Notes under the pieces: generated by a model
The model's database searches: none
The model's input: only the letters and a program-made list of their open reading frames with translations
Told to the model about the DNA's origin: nothing
Assembly (NCBI RefSeq): GCF_000348685.1
Contig: NZ_ANLA01000019.1
Coordinates: 61,841 to 125,840, forward strand
Source of the DNA: Xanthomarina gelatinilytica
Lineage (GTDB): Bacteria; Bacteroidota; Bacteroidia; Flavobacteriales; Flavobacteriaceae
Length of the DNA: 64,000 bases
Direction: 5' to 3'
Made by a program: the position numbers and the translations under genes
In this document: positions 36,601-46,078 of the stretch, piece after piece
How positions within the stretch are numbered: position 1 is the stretch's first letter
Layout of the letters: the number at the start of each line of letters is the position of its first letter

Positions 36601-38157
36601 ATGGGCAAACAAAAAAAAAGGTGGTTAAAAATATTCGGATTGATAATTATCGTGCTGGGAATAGGATTTGCCATAGCACATTATGTGGTAAAATCCAAGA
36701 TTGAAAATGCTTTAACATCCAAGCTTCCAGAAACGGTTAAGTTGACTTATGGCGACTTGGGTGTAAGTTTGTTACAAGGGAAAATCACGTTAAGCAAGGT
36801 TAAAATGACCAATTTTGGAAAAACCATTCCAGAACCAAACTTAGAAATGACCTTGGAACAACTTATCATTGATGGATTTGGCTACTGGAGTTTTTTAGTC
36901 AATAAAGCCATTTTTATTGAAGCTGTTATTTTAAACAGCCCAAAGGTCACTTACCATCACAATCCCAATATTTCAAAAGAAGCCTACAAGGTTTCCAACA
37001 AACAATCATTCAACACATCTATCGAGGTGAAACAGCTTCTTTTAAACCAAGGCTTTATTAAGATTTTGAACTCTGAAACAGATTCCTTGAAACTCCAAAT
37101 GGAAGAAGTGGATATAAGCCTTAATGAGATTGTTTACAACAACACAAAAAAAAATAGGATTCCGTTTGATCATGGAACTTATCAAGTACGCTTTCAAAAG
37201 TTTTTCGGACAACTGAGCGATTATGAAAACCTACGAATTTCAGAAGCTGCTTTAACCCAGGAATCCATTGCATTACGGGATCTAACCTTAAGAACGAAGT
37301 ATTCCAAGGAAACTTTGTCCAAAATCATTCCTTATGAACGGGATCATTTTAATTTACAAGTGGATTCGTTAGTTGTAAAACAGCCAAATCTGGGTGTAGT
37401 AAAAGATACCATCTGGAAATTTGAAAGCCCGAAGGTGGCCTTTCATAATCCCGTTTTTAAGGTCTATCGCGATAAACTGGTAACAGACGATGAACGCATC
37501 AAACCTTTATATAGCAAGATGCTTCGGGAGTTAAAGTTCCAATTGGATTTAGAGCGGGTTCTCATTCATGAGGCAGACATTTCCTATTCAGAGAAAGTGA
37601 AAGCAGATAAAAAAGCTGGAACAGTAACGTTTAAAGCTTTCAATGCAGACATACAAAAGGTGAGCAATACCTACAAGTCGCCAACAAAAACCGTTTTAAA
37701 CATAGAAACGCGATTTATGAACCACGCACCATTAAAAGCTGTCTGGTCTTTTGATGTGAACAACCAAGAAGATTTGTTTGAATTTCAAGCAGAAATAGAC
37801 TTGCTTCAAGCAAGATACCTGAACAGTTTTACAGAACCCAATTTAAACGTGCGTTTGGAAGGCGAGTTGGATAAAACCTATTTTACCATATCTGGAACCG
37901 ATGACGCTTCAAGCATCGATTTTAAAGTGAAATATCAGGATTTTGATGTGGTGGCACTACGGGACAATGGTCAAGAAAAGAATAAATTCCTATCGGATGT
38001 CATCAATATCTTTGTATCCAAAAACAGTAGGTCCAAGCAGTCTTCCTTCAAAGAGGCCACCAAAGATAACATAGAGCGCCATAAAACACAGTCTGTATTT
38101 AATTTTATATGGATTAGTGCCAGAGCCGGATTGTTAAAAACCATGACCATAGATTAA
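36601..38157 (+). CDS. AsmA/DUF748-like membrane-anchored protein
   Basis: 518 residues. One membrane helix at the start (WLKIFGLIIIVLGIGFAIAHYVV) is followed by a long beta-rich domain made of repeated segments (LTYGDLGVSLLQGKITLSKVKMTNFG; LEMTLEQLIIDGFGYWSFLVNKAIFIEAVILNSPKVTYH). This is the arrangement of AsmA/DUF748-type envelope proteins that may bridge membranes and carry lipids. The call rests on architecture and pattern, not on a strict motif. It stands alone between divergent and downstream neighbours. Confidence 0.65.
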   Translation: MGKQKKRWLKIFGLIIIVLGIGFAIAHYVVKSKIENALTSKLPETVKLTYGDLGVSLLQGKITLSKVKMTNFGKTIPEPNLEMTLEQLIIDGFGYWSFLVNKAIFIEAVILNSPKVTYHHNPNISKEAYKVSNKQSFNTSIEVKQLLLNQGFIKILNSETDSLKLQMEEVDISLNEIVYNNTKKNRIPFDHGTYQVRFQKFFGQLSDYENLRISEAALTQESIALRDLTLRTKYSKETLSKIIPYERDHFNLQVDSLVVKQPNLGVVKDTIWKFESPKVAFHNPVFKVYRDKLVTDDERIKPLYSKMLRELKFQLDLERVLIHEADISYSEKVKADKKAGTVTFKAFNADIQKVSNTYKSPTKTVLNIETRFMNHAPLKAVWSFDVNNQEDLFEFQAEIDLLQARYLNSFTEPNLNVRLEGELDKTYFTISGTDDASSIDFKVKYQDFDVVALRDNGQEKNKFLSDVINIFVSKNSRSKQSSFKEATKDNIERHKTQSVFNFIWISARAGLLKTMTID

Positions 38158-38253
38158 AACCTGTGTCTATGTTAAATTGTTTATAATTATTCATAATTCT
38201 CCCTGAGAAAAAGTCTAACAATGGTTATTTTTAGCCTTTAAAATGAAAGAGAT

Positions 38254-40611
38254 TTGGAGGAATATTTAAGCCAGTTAAACGACGCACAATTAGCACCAAC
38301 GTTGCAAAAAGATGGTCCTATGATTGTTATTGCAGGAGCAGGTTCTGGAAAAACCCGTGTGCTAACCTATAGAATTGCCTATTTAATGAGTCAAGGGGTT
38401 GATTCATTTAATATATTGGCTTTAACCTTTACCAACAAAGCTGCACGTGAAATGAAAGAACGTATTGCAACCATTGTTGGTTCCAGTGAAGCCAAAAACC
38501 TGTGGATGGGAACCTTTCACTCTGTTTTTGCCAAAATCTTGCGTGTGGAAGCAGATAGATTGGGATATCCTAGTAATTTTACCATTTACGACACGCAGGA
38601 TTCAGATAGGTTGATAGCCTCCATCATTAAAGAAATGAATTTGGACAAGGATCTCTATAAATACAAGCAGATCCGTTCCAGGATTTCTTCATATAAAAAC
38701 AGCTTGATTACCGTAAAAGCCTATTACCAAAACCCAGAATTAATAGAGGCTGATGCTATGGCAAGACGTCCTAAAATGGGCGAAATCTATAAGAATTACG
38801 TAGATAGATGCTTTAAGGCTGGCGCTATGGACTTTGATGATTTGTTGTTGAAAACCAACGAATTACTAACCCGTTTTCCAGATGTGCTGGCAAAGTATCA
38901 AAATAAGTTTCGCTATATCCTAGTAGACGAGTATCAAGATACCAACCACAGCCAGTATCTTATAGTGAGAGCGCTATCAGATAAATTTCAGAATATTTGC
39001 GTGGTAGGAGACGATGCCCAAAGTATTTACGCATTTCGTGGTGCTAACATCAACAACATATTGAATTTTCAAAAGGATTATGACAATGTCAAACTCTTTA
39101 GGTTGGAACAAAATTACCGTTCCACAAAAAACATTGTAAATGCTGCCAATTCCATAATAGACAAAAACCAAACAAAATTGGATAAGGTAGTTTGGACTTC
39201 AAACGACGAAGGTCCTAAAGTGAAGGTGAACCGTTCCTTGACCGATGGAGATGAAGGACGTTTTGTGGCCAGTTCCATTTTTGAAAACAAAATGCAACAC
39301 CAATTAAAAAATAGCGATTTTGCTGTCTTGTATAGAACCAATGCACAATCTCGTGCCATAGAGGATGCCTTGCGTAAAAGGGATATTCCGTATAGGATTT
39401 ATGGTGGTTTGTCGTTTTATCAACGTAAAGAAATTAAAGATGTCCTGTCTTATTTGCGTTTGGTAATTAATCCAGCAGATGAAGAAGCTTTAAAACGAAT
39501 CATCAATTATCCAGCTAGAGGGATTGGGCAAACCACAGTGGACAGGCTTATAGTGGCTGCCAATGGCTACAACCGTTCCATATTTGAAGTCCTTCAGAAT
39601 ATAGACAAAATAGATATTAACATTAATACTGGAACCAAAAACAAACTAAAGGATTTTGTGACTTTGATAGAAAGTTTTCAGGTCATGAATCAAACAGCCA
39701 ATGCATTTGAATTGGCAGAGCATGTTACAAAAGCCAGTGGTTTAATAAGGGAATTCAATAAAGATGGTACTCCAGAAGGCGTGGCCAGAATGGAAAATAT
39801 GGAAGAGCTGTTAAATGGTATCAAGGATTTTGTGGAAGGACAAAAAGAACTTGCAGATGCAACAGCCTCCTTAGCCGAATTTTTAGAAGATGTGGCTCTG
39901 GCAACCGATTTGGACGCTGATAAAGGCGATAGTGACCATGTGGCCTTAATGACCATTCACTTGGCCAAGGGCTTGGAGTTTCCGTATGTGTACATTGTAG
40001 GTCTGGAAGAAGACCTGTTTCCAAGTGCCATGAGCATGAACACCAGAAGTGAATTGGAAGAGGAGCGACGTTTGTTTTATGTAGCCTTGACCAGGGCAGA
40101 AAAGCAAGCGTATCTTACCTATGCGCTCACAAGATATCGTTGGGGAAAACTTATTGATGCCGAACCAAGTAGATTTATTGAAGAAATAGACGACGCCTAT
40201 TTGGATATTATTACACCTATTGAAGAACGACGTTTTAACCCCATGTTGGATGCCGATATTTTTGGCGATGATATTCCAGAAACCACCAGAAGGGCCAATG
40301 CCAATAAAATAAGATTCAAAAAACCGGTCCAGCCAACTTTTAAAAAGAAAACAGGCTCCAACAACAAGCCTGAAAAAATGGTGATCAGTACTCCAAAAAA
40401 CCTAAAACCAGTAGATAAGGCTACTGCTTCCACAAATTTATTTGATACAAAATTGACCGTTGGAAACCTAGTGGAGCACTTGCGTTTTGGTAAAGGGGAA
40501 GTTTTAAAAATTGAAGGTACAGGAAGCGATACCAAAGCCGAAATTAAATTTGATAAAGGTGGTGTTAAAAAACTTCTGTTGCGTTTTGCCAAGCTGGAAA
40601 TAATAGGATGA
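38254..40611 (+). CDS. UvrD/PcrA-type superfamily 1 DNA helicase
   Basis: 785 residues beginning at TTG 38254; this start fits the family opening (MEEYLSQLNDAQLAP), whereas the nearby ATG at 38243 is in another frame. Walker A VIAGAGSGKTRVLTYRIAYLM, motif Ia ALTFTNKAAREMKERI, motif II ILVDEYQDTNHSQY, motif III VVGDDAQSIYAFRGA, motif IV FRLEQNYRSTKNIV, motif V VALMTIHLAKGLEF and motif VI EERRLFYVALTRA are all intact. The C-terminus (LVEHLRFGKGEVLKIEGTGSDTKAEIKFDKGGVKKLLLRFAKLEII) is the Tudor-like tail of PcrA. It serves DNA repair and replication restart. Whether it is uvrD or pcrA by name cannot be decided. Confidence 0.95.
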   Translation: MEEYLSQLNDAQLAPTLQKDGPMIVIAGAGSGKTRVLTYRIAYLMSQGVDSFNILALTFTNKAAREMKERIATIVGSSEAKNLWMGTFHSVFAKILRVEADRLGYPSNFTIYDTQDSDRLIASIIKEMNLDKDLYKYKQIRSRISSYKNSLITVKAYYQNPELIEADAMARRPKMGEIYKNYVDRCFKAGAMDFDDLLLKTNELLTRFPDVLAKYQNKFRYILVDEYQDTNHSQYLIVRALSDKFQNICVVGDDAQSIYAFRGANINNILNFQKDYDNVKLFRLEQNYRSTKNIVNAANSIIDKNQTKLDKVVWTSNDEGPKVKVNRSLTDGDEGRFVASSIFENKMQHQLKNSDFAVLYRTNAQSRAIEDALRKRDIPYRIYGGLSFYQRKEIKDVLSYLRLVINPADEEALKRIINYPARGIGQTTVDRLIVAANGYNRSIFEVLQNIDKIDININTGTKNKLKDFVTLIESFQVMNQTANAFELAEHVTKASGLIREFNKDGTPEGVARMENMEELLNGIKDFVEGQKELADATASLAEFLEDVALATDLDADKGDSDHVALMTIHLAKGLEFPYVYIVGLEEDLFPSAMSMNTRSELEEERRLFYVALTRAEKQAYLTYALTRYRWGKLIDAEPSRFIEEIDDAYLDIITPIEERRFNPMLDADIFGDDIPETTRRANANKIRFKKPVQPTFKKKTGSNNKPEKMVISTPKNLKPVDKATASTNLFDTKLTVGNLVEHLRFGKGEVLKIEGTGSDTKAEIKFDKGGVKKLLLRFAKLEIIG

Positions 40612-40615
40612 TAAC

Positions 40616-41482
40616 CTAATCTAAATGGGTTTCAATAAAAGCTTTTAACTTAAGACTTGTATCCAGCAAATCCAAACCTATCCAACCATGACCAGCATTG
40701 GGATACAAAGTGAATTCATGGGTTACGCCCAGAGTTTGTAATTTGTCCCTTAAATCCGTTCCTTGGGTAGTAGGCACCAAAGGATCCAAGCCTCCATAAA
40801 ATAAAATGGTTGGAGGTGCTGAAGCAGTAACTTGATGATACGGACTAACTTCTTCCAAATAAGCCGTAGAAGCATCCACACCATATAAATCCAACAACGC
40901 TTGTAGTTCGGGATTGGTATTGTTCAAGTAAGCAGGATCCGTAAAGTTGGTTGGTCCAACTATGCTGCAAACCATGTCTATGTCATTTCCTGTATCAAAA
41001 GCATAACTCCATAACAATGCCAAGTGAGCTCCTGCACTTACTCCTATAAAGGCAAAATCGTCATCAATTACGTAATGGTTTTGTTTGCTTTTCAGTAAAT
41101 TGATGATGGTTGTTATATCATTGATTTGCATGGGATAAGGCTGGTTGTTTTGGTCTGCCAATCTGTAATTAATGTTTACAATGGCCATGTTGGGGAATTC
41201 ACTGCGTATATAGTCCCTTAGATCATTCATGTCACTTTTGTCTCCAGCAGACCAACCACCACCATGAACCAAAATCATCACTTCGGTGTTTAAGTTTCTG
41301 TTGGCAGGCAAATAAATATCGAATGTTTGATCGCTATCAGGTCCATAGGACACATTCAACTCCTGATAATATTCGGTTGGATCCAAGTCCGTTACCAGAT
41401 TGGTGTCATTGTCGTCCGTAGAGCAGGAAACAATAGTTAAAACAATAAATATTATAAATAAGTAGTGTTTGTTGACCTTCAT
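40616..41482 (-). CDS. alpha/beta-hydrolase lipoprotein (esterase/lipase type)
   Basis: 288 residues with an SPII signal (lipid Cys20, IVSCS). Near residue 65 the strand DIYLPANRNLNTEVMILVHGGGWSAGD carries the HGGGW oxyanion motif of hormone-sensitive-lipase/BD-FAE-like hydrolases; the nucleophile is in FIGVSAGAHLAL (Ser). DPLVP supplies an Asp and NAGHGW the His. Probably a periplasmic or surface esterase; the substrate is unknown. It converges on the helicase gene 4 bp away. Confidence 0.88.
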   Translation of the reverse strand: MKVNKHYLFIIFIVLTIVSCSTDDNDTNLVTDLDPTEYYQELNVSYGPDSDQTFDIYLPANRNLNTEVMILVHGGGWSAGDKSDMNDLRDYIRSEFPNMAIVNINYRLADQNNQPYPMQINDITTIINLLKSKQNHYVIDDDFAFIGVSAGAHLALLWSYAFDTGNDIDMVCSIVGPTNFTDPAYLNNTNPELQALLDLYGVDASTAYLEEVSPYHQVTASAPPTILFYGGLDPLVPTTQGTDLRDKLQTLGVTHEFTLYPNAGHGWIGLDLLDTSLKLKAFIETHLD

Positions 41483-41536
41483 AAAAGATTAAATTAATTA
41501 CTTTGTATAAGTTAACGAATTTTTAAGATAAATAGT

Positions 41537-42157
41537 ATGGCTGAATTTATTAAAATTTACGAGGAGAATCCAAATCCGAAAGAAATTGCTAAAGTGGTTA
41601 AAGTCTTGAAAGCTGGTGGATTGATTATTTATCCCACAGATACGGTTTATGGTTTGGGTTGCGATATTAATAATGTAAAGGCTTTAGAGCGTGTTGCGAG
41701 AATAAAAAATGTGAAATTGGAAAAATCCAACTTTTCTTTTATATGCGAAGATTTAAGCAACTTAAGCGACTATGTTAAACAAATAGATACATCTACCTTT
41801 AAAATCCTAAAGCGTGCCCTTCCTGGACCTTATACCTTTATTCTTCCAGGAGCCAAGTCTTTGCCTCATCCGTTTAAAAAGAAAAAAACAGTGGGAATTC
41901 GTGTGCCAAATAACAGTATTGCCATTGAAATTGTAAAGCATTTGGGAAACCCAATTATTTCAACTTCCATTCATGATGACGATGAGGTTTTGGAATACAC
42001 CACAGATCCGGAACTTATTTATGAAAAATGGAAAGATATAGTGGATTTGGTCATAGATGCTGGTTATGGGGATAACCATGCTTCCACAGTTATCGACTTG
42101 TCTGAAGGAGACCCAATTATAGTAAGGGAAGGAAAAGGGAGCTTGGAAATTTTTTAA
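41537..42157 (+). CDS. YciO/Sua5-family tRNA threonylcarbamoyladenylate synthase-like protein
   Basis: 206 residues. The family motifs are IIYPTDTVYGLGCDI, SFICEDLSNLSDYV, LPGPYTFILPG, VGIRVPNNSIAIEIV and the C-terminal STVIDLSEGDPIIVREGKGSLEIF. The stretch NPIISTSIHDDDEVLEYTTDPELI resembles the YciO branch rather than YrdC/TsaC, so the t6A role is likely but not certain. Cytosolic. The downstream 400 bp are non-coding apart from one doubtful small frame. Confidence 0.9.
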   Translation: MAEFIKIYEENPNPKEIAKVVKVLKAGGLIIYPTDTVYGLGCDINNVKALERVARIKNVKLEKSNFSFICEDLSNLSDYVKQIDTSTFKILKRALPGPYTFILPGAKSLPHPFKKKKTVGIRVPNNSIAIEIVKHLGNPIISTSIHDDDEVLEYTTDPELIYEKWKDIVDLVIDAGYGDNHASTVIDLSEGDPIIVREGKGSLEIF

Positions 42158-42536
42158 ACCCGGGAAGCATCATTGTGTTGCAGATTCCAGGTTTTTTAAA
42201 AAGTCTCTAGCAGGTCTGTTGGTTGATATTATAGAATCTGCTTGAAAGTATGTTTCAGATTTAATAACATTCACCAACCAATCCAAATGGTTTTTGGAAC
42301 GTCTCTCAAAATGATACGGTAATGCTTGTCTCATAATAATTCAATTTTTAAGTAGGCACTTAAAAACATCAAAATAGTTGGGAGTAGGTTTGGGGTTTGT
42401 AAAAAAGTCTTATATGGACTTGATTTACAGTTTATAACATGAAATTACAACACTCCTTAAAAGAAATTAACCTAAACATAAAATTTATTGATTCATTCAA
42501 TAAAACCCCAAAAAGAGGTGTTTTAGGCACAAAAAA
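42158..42536. other. intergenic region, one doubtful small frame
   Basis: About 380 bp between the YciO/Sua5-like gene and the terminator of the OmpA-like gene. Apart from the 54-residue frame listed separately I see nothing recognisable in it; the last part is AT-rich. Confidence 0.4.
42170..42334 (-). CDS. possible small protein of 54 residues
   Basis: An ATG-started frame (MRQALPYHFERRSKNHLDWLVNVI ... LKNLESATQ) in an otherwise empty 400-bp gap. It is amphipathic and could be a real small protein, but nothing in it matches a family and no promoter is evident. Confidence 0.3.
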   Translation of the reverse strand: MRQALPYHFERRSKNHLDWLVNVIKSETYFQADSIISTNRPARDFLKNLESATQ

Positions 42537-42561
42537 AAGCTCAATCGGTTGGATTGAGCTT
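42537..42561 (-). terminator. terminator of the OmpA-like gene
   Basis: AAGCTCAATC (42537-42546) and GATTGAGCTT (42552-42561) form a perfect 10-bp stem; on the minus strand a run of eight T follows. Confidence 0.9.
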
Positions 42562-42581
42562 TTCTTTATGGATTAAACCTG

Positions 42582-43442
42582 TTAGTTGCCTGCAGCTTCT
42601 AGGTTTTTCATTTCTTTTTCTATCATGTCGTAGAATTCATCAATTTTAGGTAAGATCACGATTCTGGTACGTCTGTTGGCAGCTTTACCTTCAGCAGTAT
42701 CATTGGAAGCTATTGGAACATATTGCGAACGTCCAGCAGCAATCAATTTACTTGAATTCACACCCAAATCTTCCAAGACACGAACCACAGAAGTGGCACG
42801 TTTTACACTCAAGTCCCAGTTATCAATAAGTGGTGGCTTGTTGTAAGGTACTGGATCTGTATGTGCTTCAACCATACACTCAAAATCAGGTTTGCTTTTT
42901 ACCACTTTGGCAACTTTCCCTAAAACTTCTTTAGCGCGTTCGTTTACAACATAACTACCGCTTTTGAATAATAGTTTGTCTGCAATGGAAATAAATACAA
43001 CTCCTTTTTCAACGTTTACTTCAATATCAGGATCGTTTATGCCCACTTCTTTTTTCAAACTGGTAACCAAGGCAAGCATCACACTGTCCTTTTTGGAAAT
43101 GGCATCTTGCAATCTGGTTATTTTAAGATCTTTCTCTCTCATGCTCTCCAAGGTTTTTTCAATGTTTGAAGCTCCTTTAGAGGTTAACATGGTTAGGTCT
43201 TTATTGCTTTGAATTAAGTTTTCGTTAGAAGATTTTAAATCAGCAATACGGTCTTCCAAGGCTTTGGCACGTGCTTCAGAGGACGCTTTGTCTGCTAAAC
43301 AAGAGTTTAGTTTTACTGTTGCAGTATTTAAGAGGTCTTGGGTTTCTTTCTGTTTGGCTTCTAAGGCAGCATACTCTTTTTTAGAGACGCAAGAACCTAA
43401 AAAAAATAGAGCGAAAACGCCCAATATCAATGTTTTTTTCAT
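42582..43442 (-). CDS. OmpA-family peptidoglycan-binding lipoprotein
   Basis: 286 residues from ATG 43442-43440, chosen for the SPII signal MKKTLILGVFALFFLGSC (Cys18). A coiled coil (about 25-130, AALEAKQKETQDLL ... LKITRLQDAI) is followed by the OmpA-like domain (about 150-275): LLFKSGSYVVNERAKEVLGKVAKVV, VEAHTDPVP, WDLSVKRATSVVRVL, ANRRTRIVI. These carry the Asp and Arg residues that contact diaminopimelate. The lipid anchors it in the outer membrane and the OmpA domain grips the cell wall. A 20-residue tail is extra. Confidence 0.93.
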   Translation of the reverse strand: MKKTLILGVFALFFLGSCVSKKEYAALEAKQKETQDLLNTATVKLNSCLADKASSEARAKALEDRIADLKSSNENLIQSNKDLTMLTSKGASNIEKTLESMREKDLKITRLQDAISKKDSVMLALVTSLKKEVGINDPDIEVNVEKGVVFISIADKLLFKSGSYVVNERAKEVLGKVAKVVKSKPDFECMVEAHTDPVPYNKPPLIDNWDLSVKRATSVVRVLEDLGVNSSKLIAAGRSQYVPIASNDTAEGKAANRRTRIVILPKIDEFYDMIEKEMKNLEAAGN

Positions 43443-43537
43443 AATGATTTCGGTTTTATTGATGTTATTTTTTAACATACCAAAATTATGCAAAAGAAGA
43501 TGAGTTTGTGTAGGAATTAACAAAAATTTTAACAGTT

Positions 43538-44527
43538 TTATAAACAATTGAAATTCTTACATTTATTTATATAATAAGACCAAACCAAAGAGGGTTTTTT
43601 ATAATAATTTTTACATTGTTTTAAAGTCTTTCTTTGTTTTAAAAGTTTGGGAAGATGTGCATAAAAACTTAGGTGTGCTTTTAAAATGGCCAAAATATGC
43701 AGCCACTTAAACTCCAGAAGGAACTTTACAGCAGCAAAACCATCCAGAACAAGTCTTGTAAGGATCAATGCAAATAGGTTTCCACCAGCATTTTTTACCA
43801 AGGTGAACAAACTGTTCCTAAAATTTAAAAAGGTTTTCTTTGGATTGCTGTTCTCTAAGGTTGCGCCACCAACATGGTACACAGTTGAGGTGCCAACATA
43901 ACATGTGTTGTAATTTTTATTGAAGGCTCTCCAACACAAATCTATCTCTTCCATGTGTGCAAAAAAAGATTCATCAAAGCCATTTAACTGTCTATAAATG
44001 TCTTTTCTGATAAAAAAACAAGCTCCTGAAGCCCAAAAAACAGGAGTGATGTCGTTGTATTGACCAAGGTCTTCCTCAATGCTGTGAAACAGGCGACCTC
44101 TACAAAACGGATACCCAAACTTATCTATAAATCCGCCAGCTGCTCCTGCATATTCAAAATGGTTTTTGTTTTTGTAATCCAAGATTTTGGGTTGGATAAT
44201 GGCTGTTTCCGGTTGTTTTTTAAAGGTTTCAGCTATGGGGTTTAGCCAAGCTTCGGTCACTTCCACATCGCTGTTCAACAAACAAAAAATGTCTTCAGTG
44301 ACATGTTTTAGAGCCTCGTTATACCCTTTGGCATAACCTCCATTCTCTGTATTCTGAATGATTTTAACAGTTGGAAAATGGTGTTTTACAAAATGAACTG
44401 AATTGTCTGTAGAGGCATTGTCGGCAACATATATTGTAGCTTCTTGAGAGTATTTAATTACTGAGGGCAAGAATTGCTCCAATAATTTTTCTCCATTCCA
44501 ATTTAATATAACGACGGCTATTTTCAT
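43538..44527 (-). CDS. family 2 glycosyltransferase (rhamnosyltransferase-like)
   Basis: 329 residues from ATG 44527-44525 (MKIAVVILNWNGEKLL). Seen: the GT-A fold motifs VILNWNG, YVADNASTDNSV, GGYAKGYNEAL, the metal-binding DxD-like FCLLNSDVEV, and FFAHMEEIDLCWRAF, which holds the catalytic Glu/Asp and the ED(x)DLC-type motif of WbbL-like enzymes. The C-terminus (FALILTRLVLDGFAAVKFLLEFKWLHILAILKA) is membrane-associated. It should add a sugar to an envelope glycan; donor and acceptor unknown. The start overlaps the stop of the upstream gene (ATGA), so the two are coupled. Confidence 0.93.
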   Translation of the reverse strand: MKIAVVILNWNGEKLLEQFLPSVIKYSQEATIYVADNASTDNSVHFVKHHFPTVKIIQNTENGGYAKGYNEALKHVTEDIFCLLNSDVEVTEAWLNPIAETFKKQPETAIIQPKILDYKNKNHFEYAGAAGGFIDKFGYPFCRGRLFHSIEEDLGQYNDITPVFWASGACFFIRKDIYRQLNGFDESFFAHMEEIDLCWRAFNKNYNTCYVGTSTVYHVGGATLENSNPKKTFLNFRNSLFTLVKNAGGNLFALILTRLVLDGFAAVKFLLEFKWLHILAILKAHLSFYAHLPKLLKQRKTLKQCKNYYKKPSLVWSYYINKCKNFNCL

Positions 44528-44973
44528 GGTGTATAATCTGGAATATCTTTCAAAAATTGGTAGCGTTCTCCAACAAAATCCATCTGGCAATAATAATGAT
44601 TCATTCCGTTAGTAACCATTAAATAAGTGGCATTTAAAGCCAGATTATAACGCGCAATCTGGTCGAATGTGCTTTGGTCGATGGATATTTGTGGTGCTTT
44701 GCACTCCACGATAAGATGAATGCTGCCATCGGGATTAAAAACCACAATGTCGTAACGTTTCTTTAAGCCGTTTACTTTTAATTCCTTTTCCACATTGATC
44801 AAGGATGTGGGATAATTTTTTTCATGGATTAAAAACTGCACACAATGTTGACGAACCCATTCTTCGGGTTGTAAAACCACAAATTTTTTACGAATAGTAT
44901 CGAATATAGAAATTTTATTTTCGCTATTTTTGAAACGAAACGGAAACTTTGGAAAATGGAGCTCTTGCATCAA
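44524..44973 (-). CDS. type I restriction HsdR N-terminal-like nuclease-fold protein
   Basis: 149 residues. The core DIVVFNPDGSIHLIVECKAPQISID holds the PD-(D/E)xK nuclease motif (D, then ExK) of the family often labelled type I restriction enzyme R protein N-terminus. Only this domain is present; there is no helicase. The family is widespread in Bacteroidota as a free-standing protein, often near holA as here, so it is probably not restriction machinery. It overlaps the glycosyltransferase start by four bases and is divergent from holA. Confidence 0.85.
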   Translation of the reverse strand: MMQELHFPKFPFRFKNSENKISIFDTIRKKFVVLQPEEWVRQHCVQFLIHEKNYPTSLINVEKELKVNGLKKRYDIVVFNPDGSIHLIVECKAPQISIDQSTFDQIARYNLALNATYLMVTNGMNHYYCQMDFVGERYQFLKDIPDYTP

Positions 44974-45073
44974 GGCAGTAAATTTTTTTCAAAGTTAAGT
45001 GACATTCATTAAAAACCAAACATCCATGACTTATTTTGGAATTTGTGTTTTTTTAATTTAGATTTTTAAGGAT

Positions 45074-46078
45074 TTGGACGAAGTCAAGCAAATAGTAACA
45101 GATATCAAGAACAGGAATTTTAAACCCATTTATTTTTTAATGGGAGAGGAGCCTTATTATATTGATAATATTTCGAAATATATAGAATCTCAAGTGCTTA
45201 CCGAAGAGGAAAAAGGCTTTAACCAAATGGTGCTTTATGGTCGCGATGTCTCTATAGAAGATGTGGTAGGCCATGCCAAGCGCTACCCAATGATGTCGGA
45301 GTATCAGGTGGTTATCGTTAAGGAAGCCCAAGATTTATCCAGGCACATTGAAAAACTGGTTGATTATGCCGAAAATCCTCAGCCTACCACCATTTTGGTT
45401 TTCAATTACAAATACAAAACCATAGACAAGCGTAAAAAACTTTATAAAACGCTCAAGAAATCTGGAGTTATTTTTGAAGGCAAAAAACTGTACGACAACC
45501 AGGTTGGTGATTGGATAAGACGTGTGTTGTCTGGGCAGAATTATACCATTTCCCCCAAAGCAGCTCAAATGCTTGCCGAGTTTTTGGGAACCGATTTAAG
45601 TAAAATTTCCAACGAATTGGAAAAACTTAAAATCATCCTTCCCGAAGGTACCCAGATTACTCCTGAACATATAGAGCAAAACATTGGAATTAGCAAAGAC
45701 TACAATAATTTCGAGCTTCAAAAAGCTGTTGGTGCCAGGGATTTTGTAAAAGCCAATCAAATTATTAAGTATTTTGGAGAGAACCCAAAGGACAACCCAA
45801 TGGTTGTAACGGTATCTTTATTGTATAGCTTTTTTTCCAAGTTGTTGCACCTACATGGCTTGAACGACAAATCGCCCAGAAGCGTAACGGCTGCTTTAAA
45901 AATCAACCCTTATTTTGCCAACGAATACATTGCAGCTGCTAGAAATTACCCAATGAAACAAGTAAGTTCTGTTATTGCCACATTAAGAGAATTTGATGTA
46001 AAAAGCAAAGGTGTTGGCTCCAATGCTGTAAGTCAGGGAGATTTGCTCAAGGAAATGATGGTAAAAATCATGAATTAA
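45074..46078 (+). CDS. holA: DNA polymerase III subunit delta
   Basis: 334 residues beginning at TTG 45074 (LDEVKQIVTDIKNRNFKPIYFLMGEEPYYID), the clamp-loader delta subunit. PIYFLMGEEPYYIDNISKYI is the degenerate P-loop region; VIVKEAQDL replaces Walker B; domains II and III follow (AQMLAEFLGTDLSKISNELEKL ... NIGISKDYNNFELQKAVGARDFVKANQIIKYF). The C-terminal NPMVVTVSLLYSFFSKLLHLHGL completes domain III. With tau/gamma and delta-prime it loads the sliding clamp. It ends with a 4-bp overlap with the convergent gene. Confidence 0.95.
   Translation: MDEVKQIVTDIKNRNFKPIYFLMGEEPYYIDNISKYIESQVLTEEEKGFNQMVLYGRDVSIEDVVGHAKRYPMMSEYQVVIVKEAQDLSRHIEKLVDYAENPQPTTILVFNYKYKTIDKRKKLYKTLKKSGVIFEGKKLYDNQVGDWIRRVLSGQNYTISPKAAQMLAEFLGTDLSKISNELEKLKIILPEGTQITPEHIEQNIGISKDYNNFELQKAVGARDFVKANQIIKYFGENPKDNPMVVTVSLLYSFFSKLLHLHGLNDKSPRSVTAALKINPYFANEYIAAARNYPMKQVSSVIATLREFDVKSKGVGSNAVSQGDLLKEMMVKIMN

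Noticed and set aside
44524..44973. Type I restriction system
   Set aside because: Only the nuclease-like N-terminal domain is present; no helicase, HsdM or HsdS is nearby.
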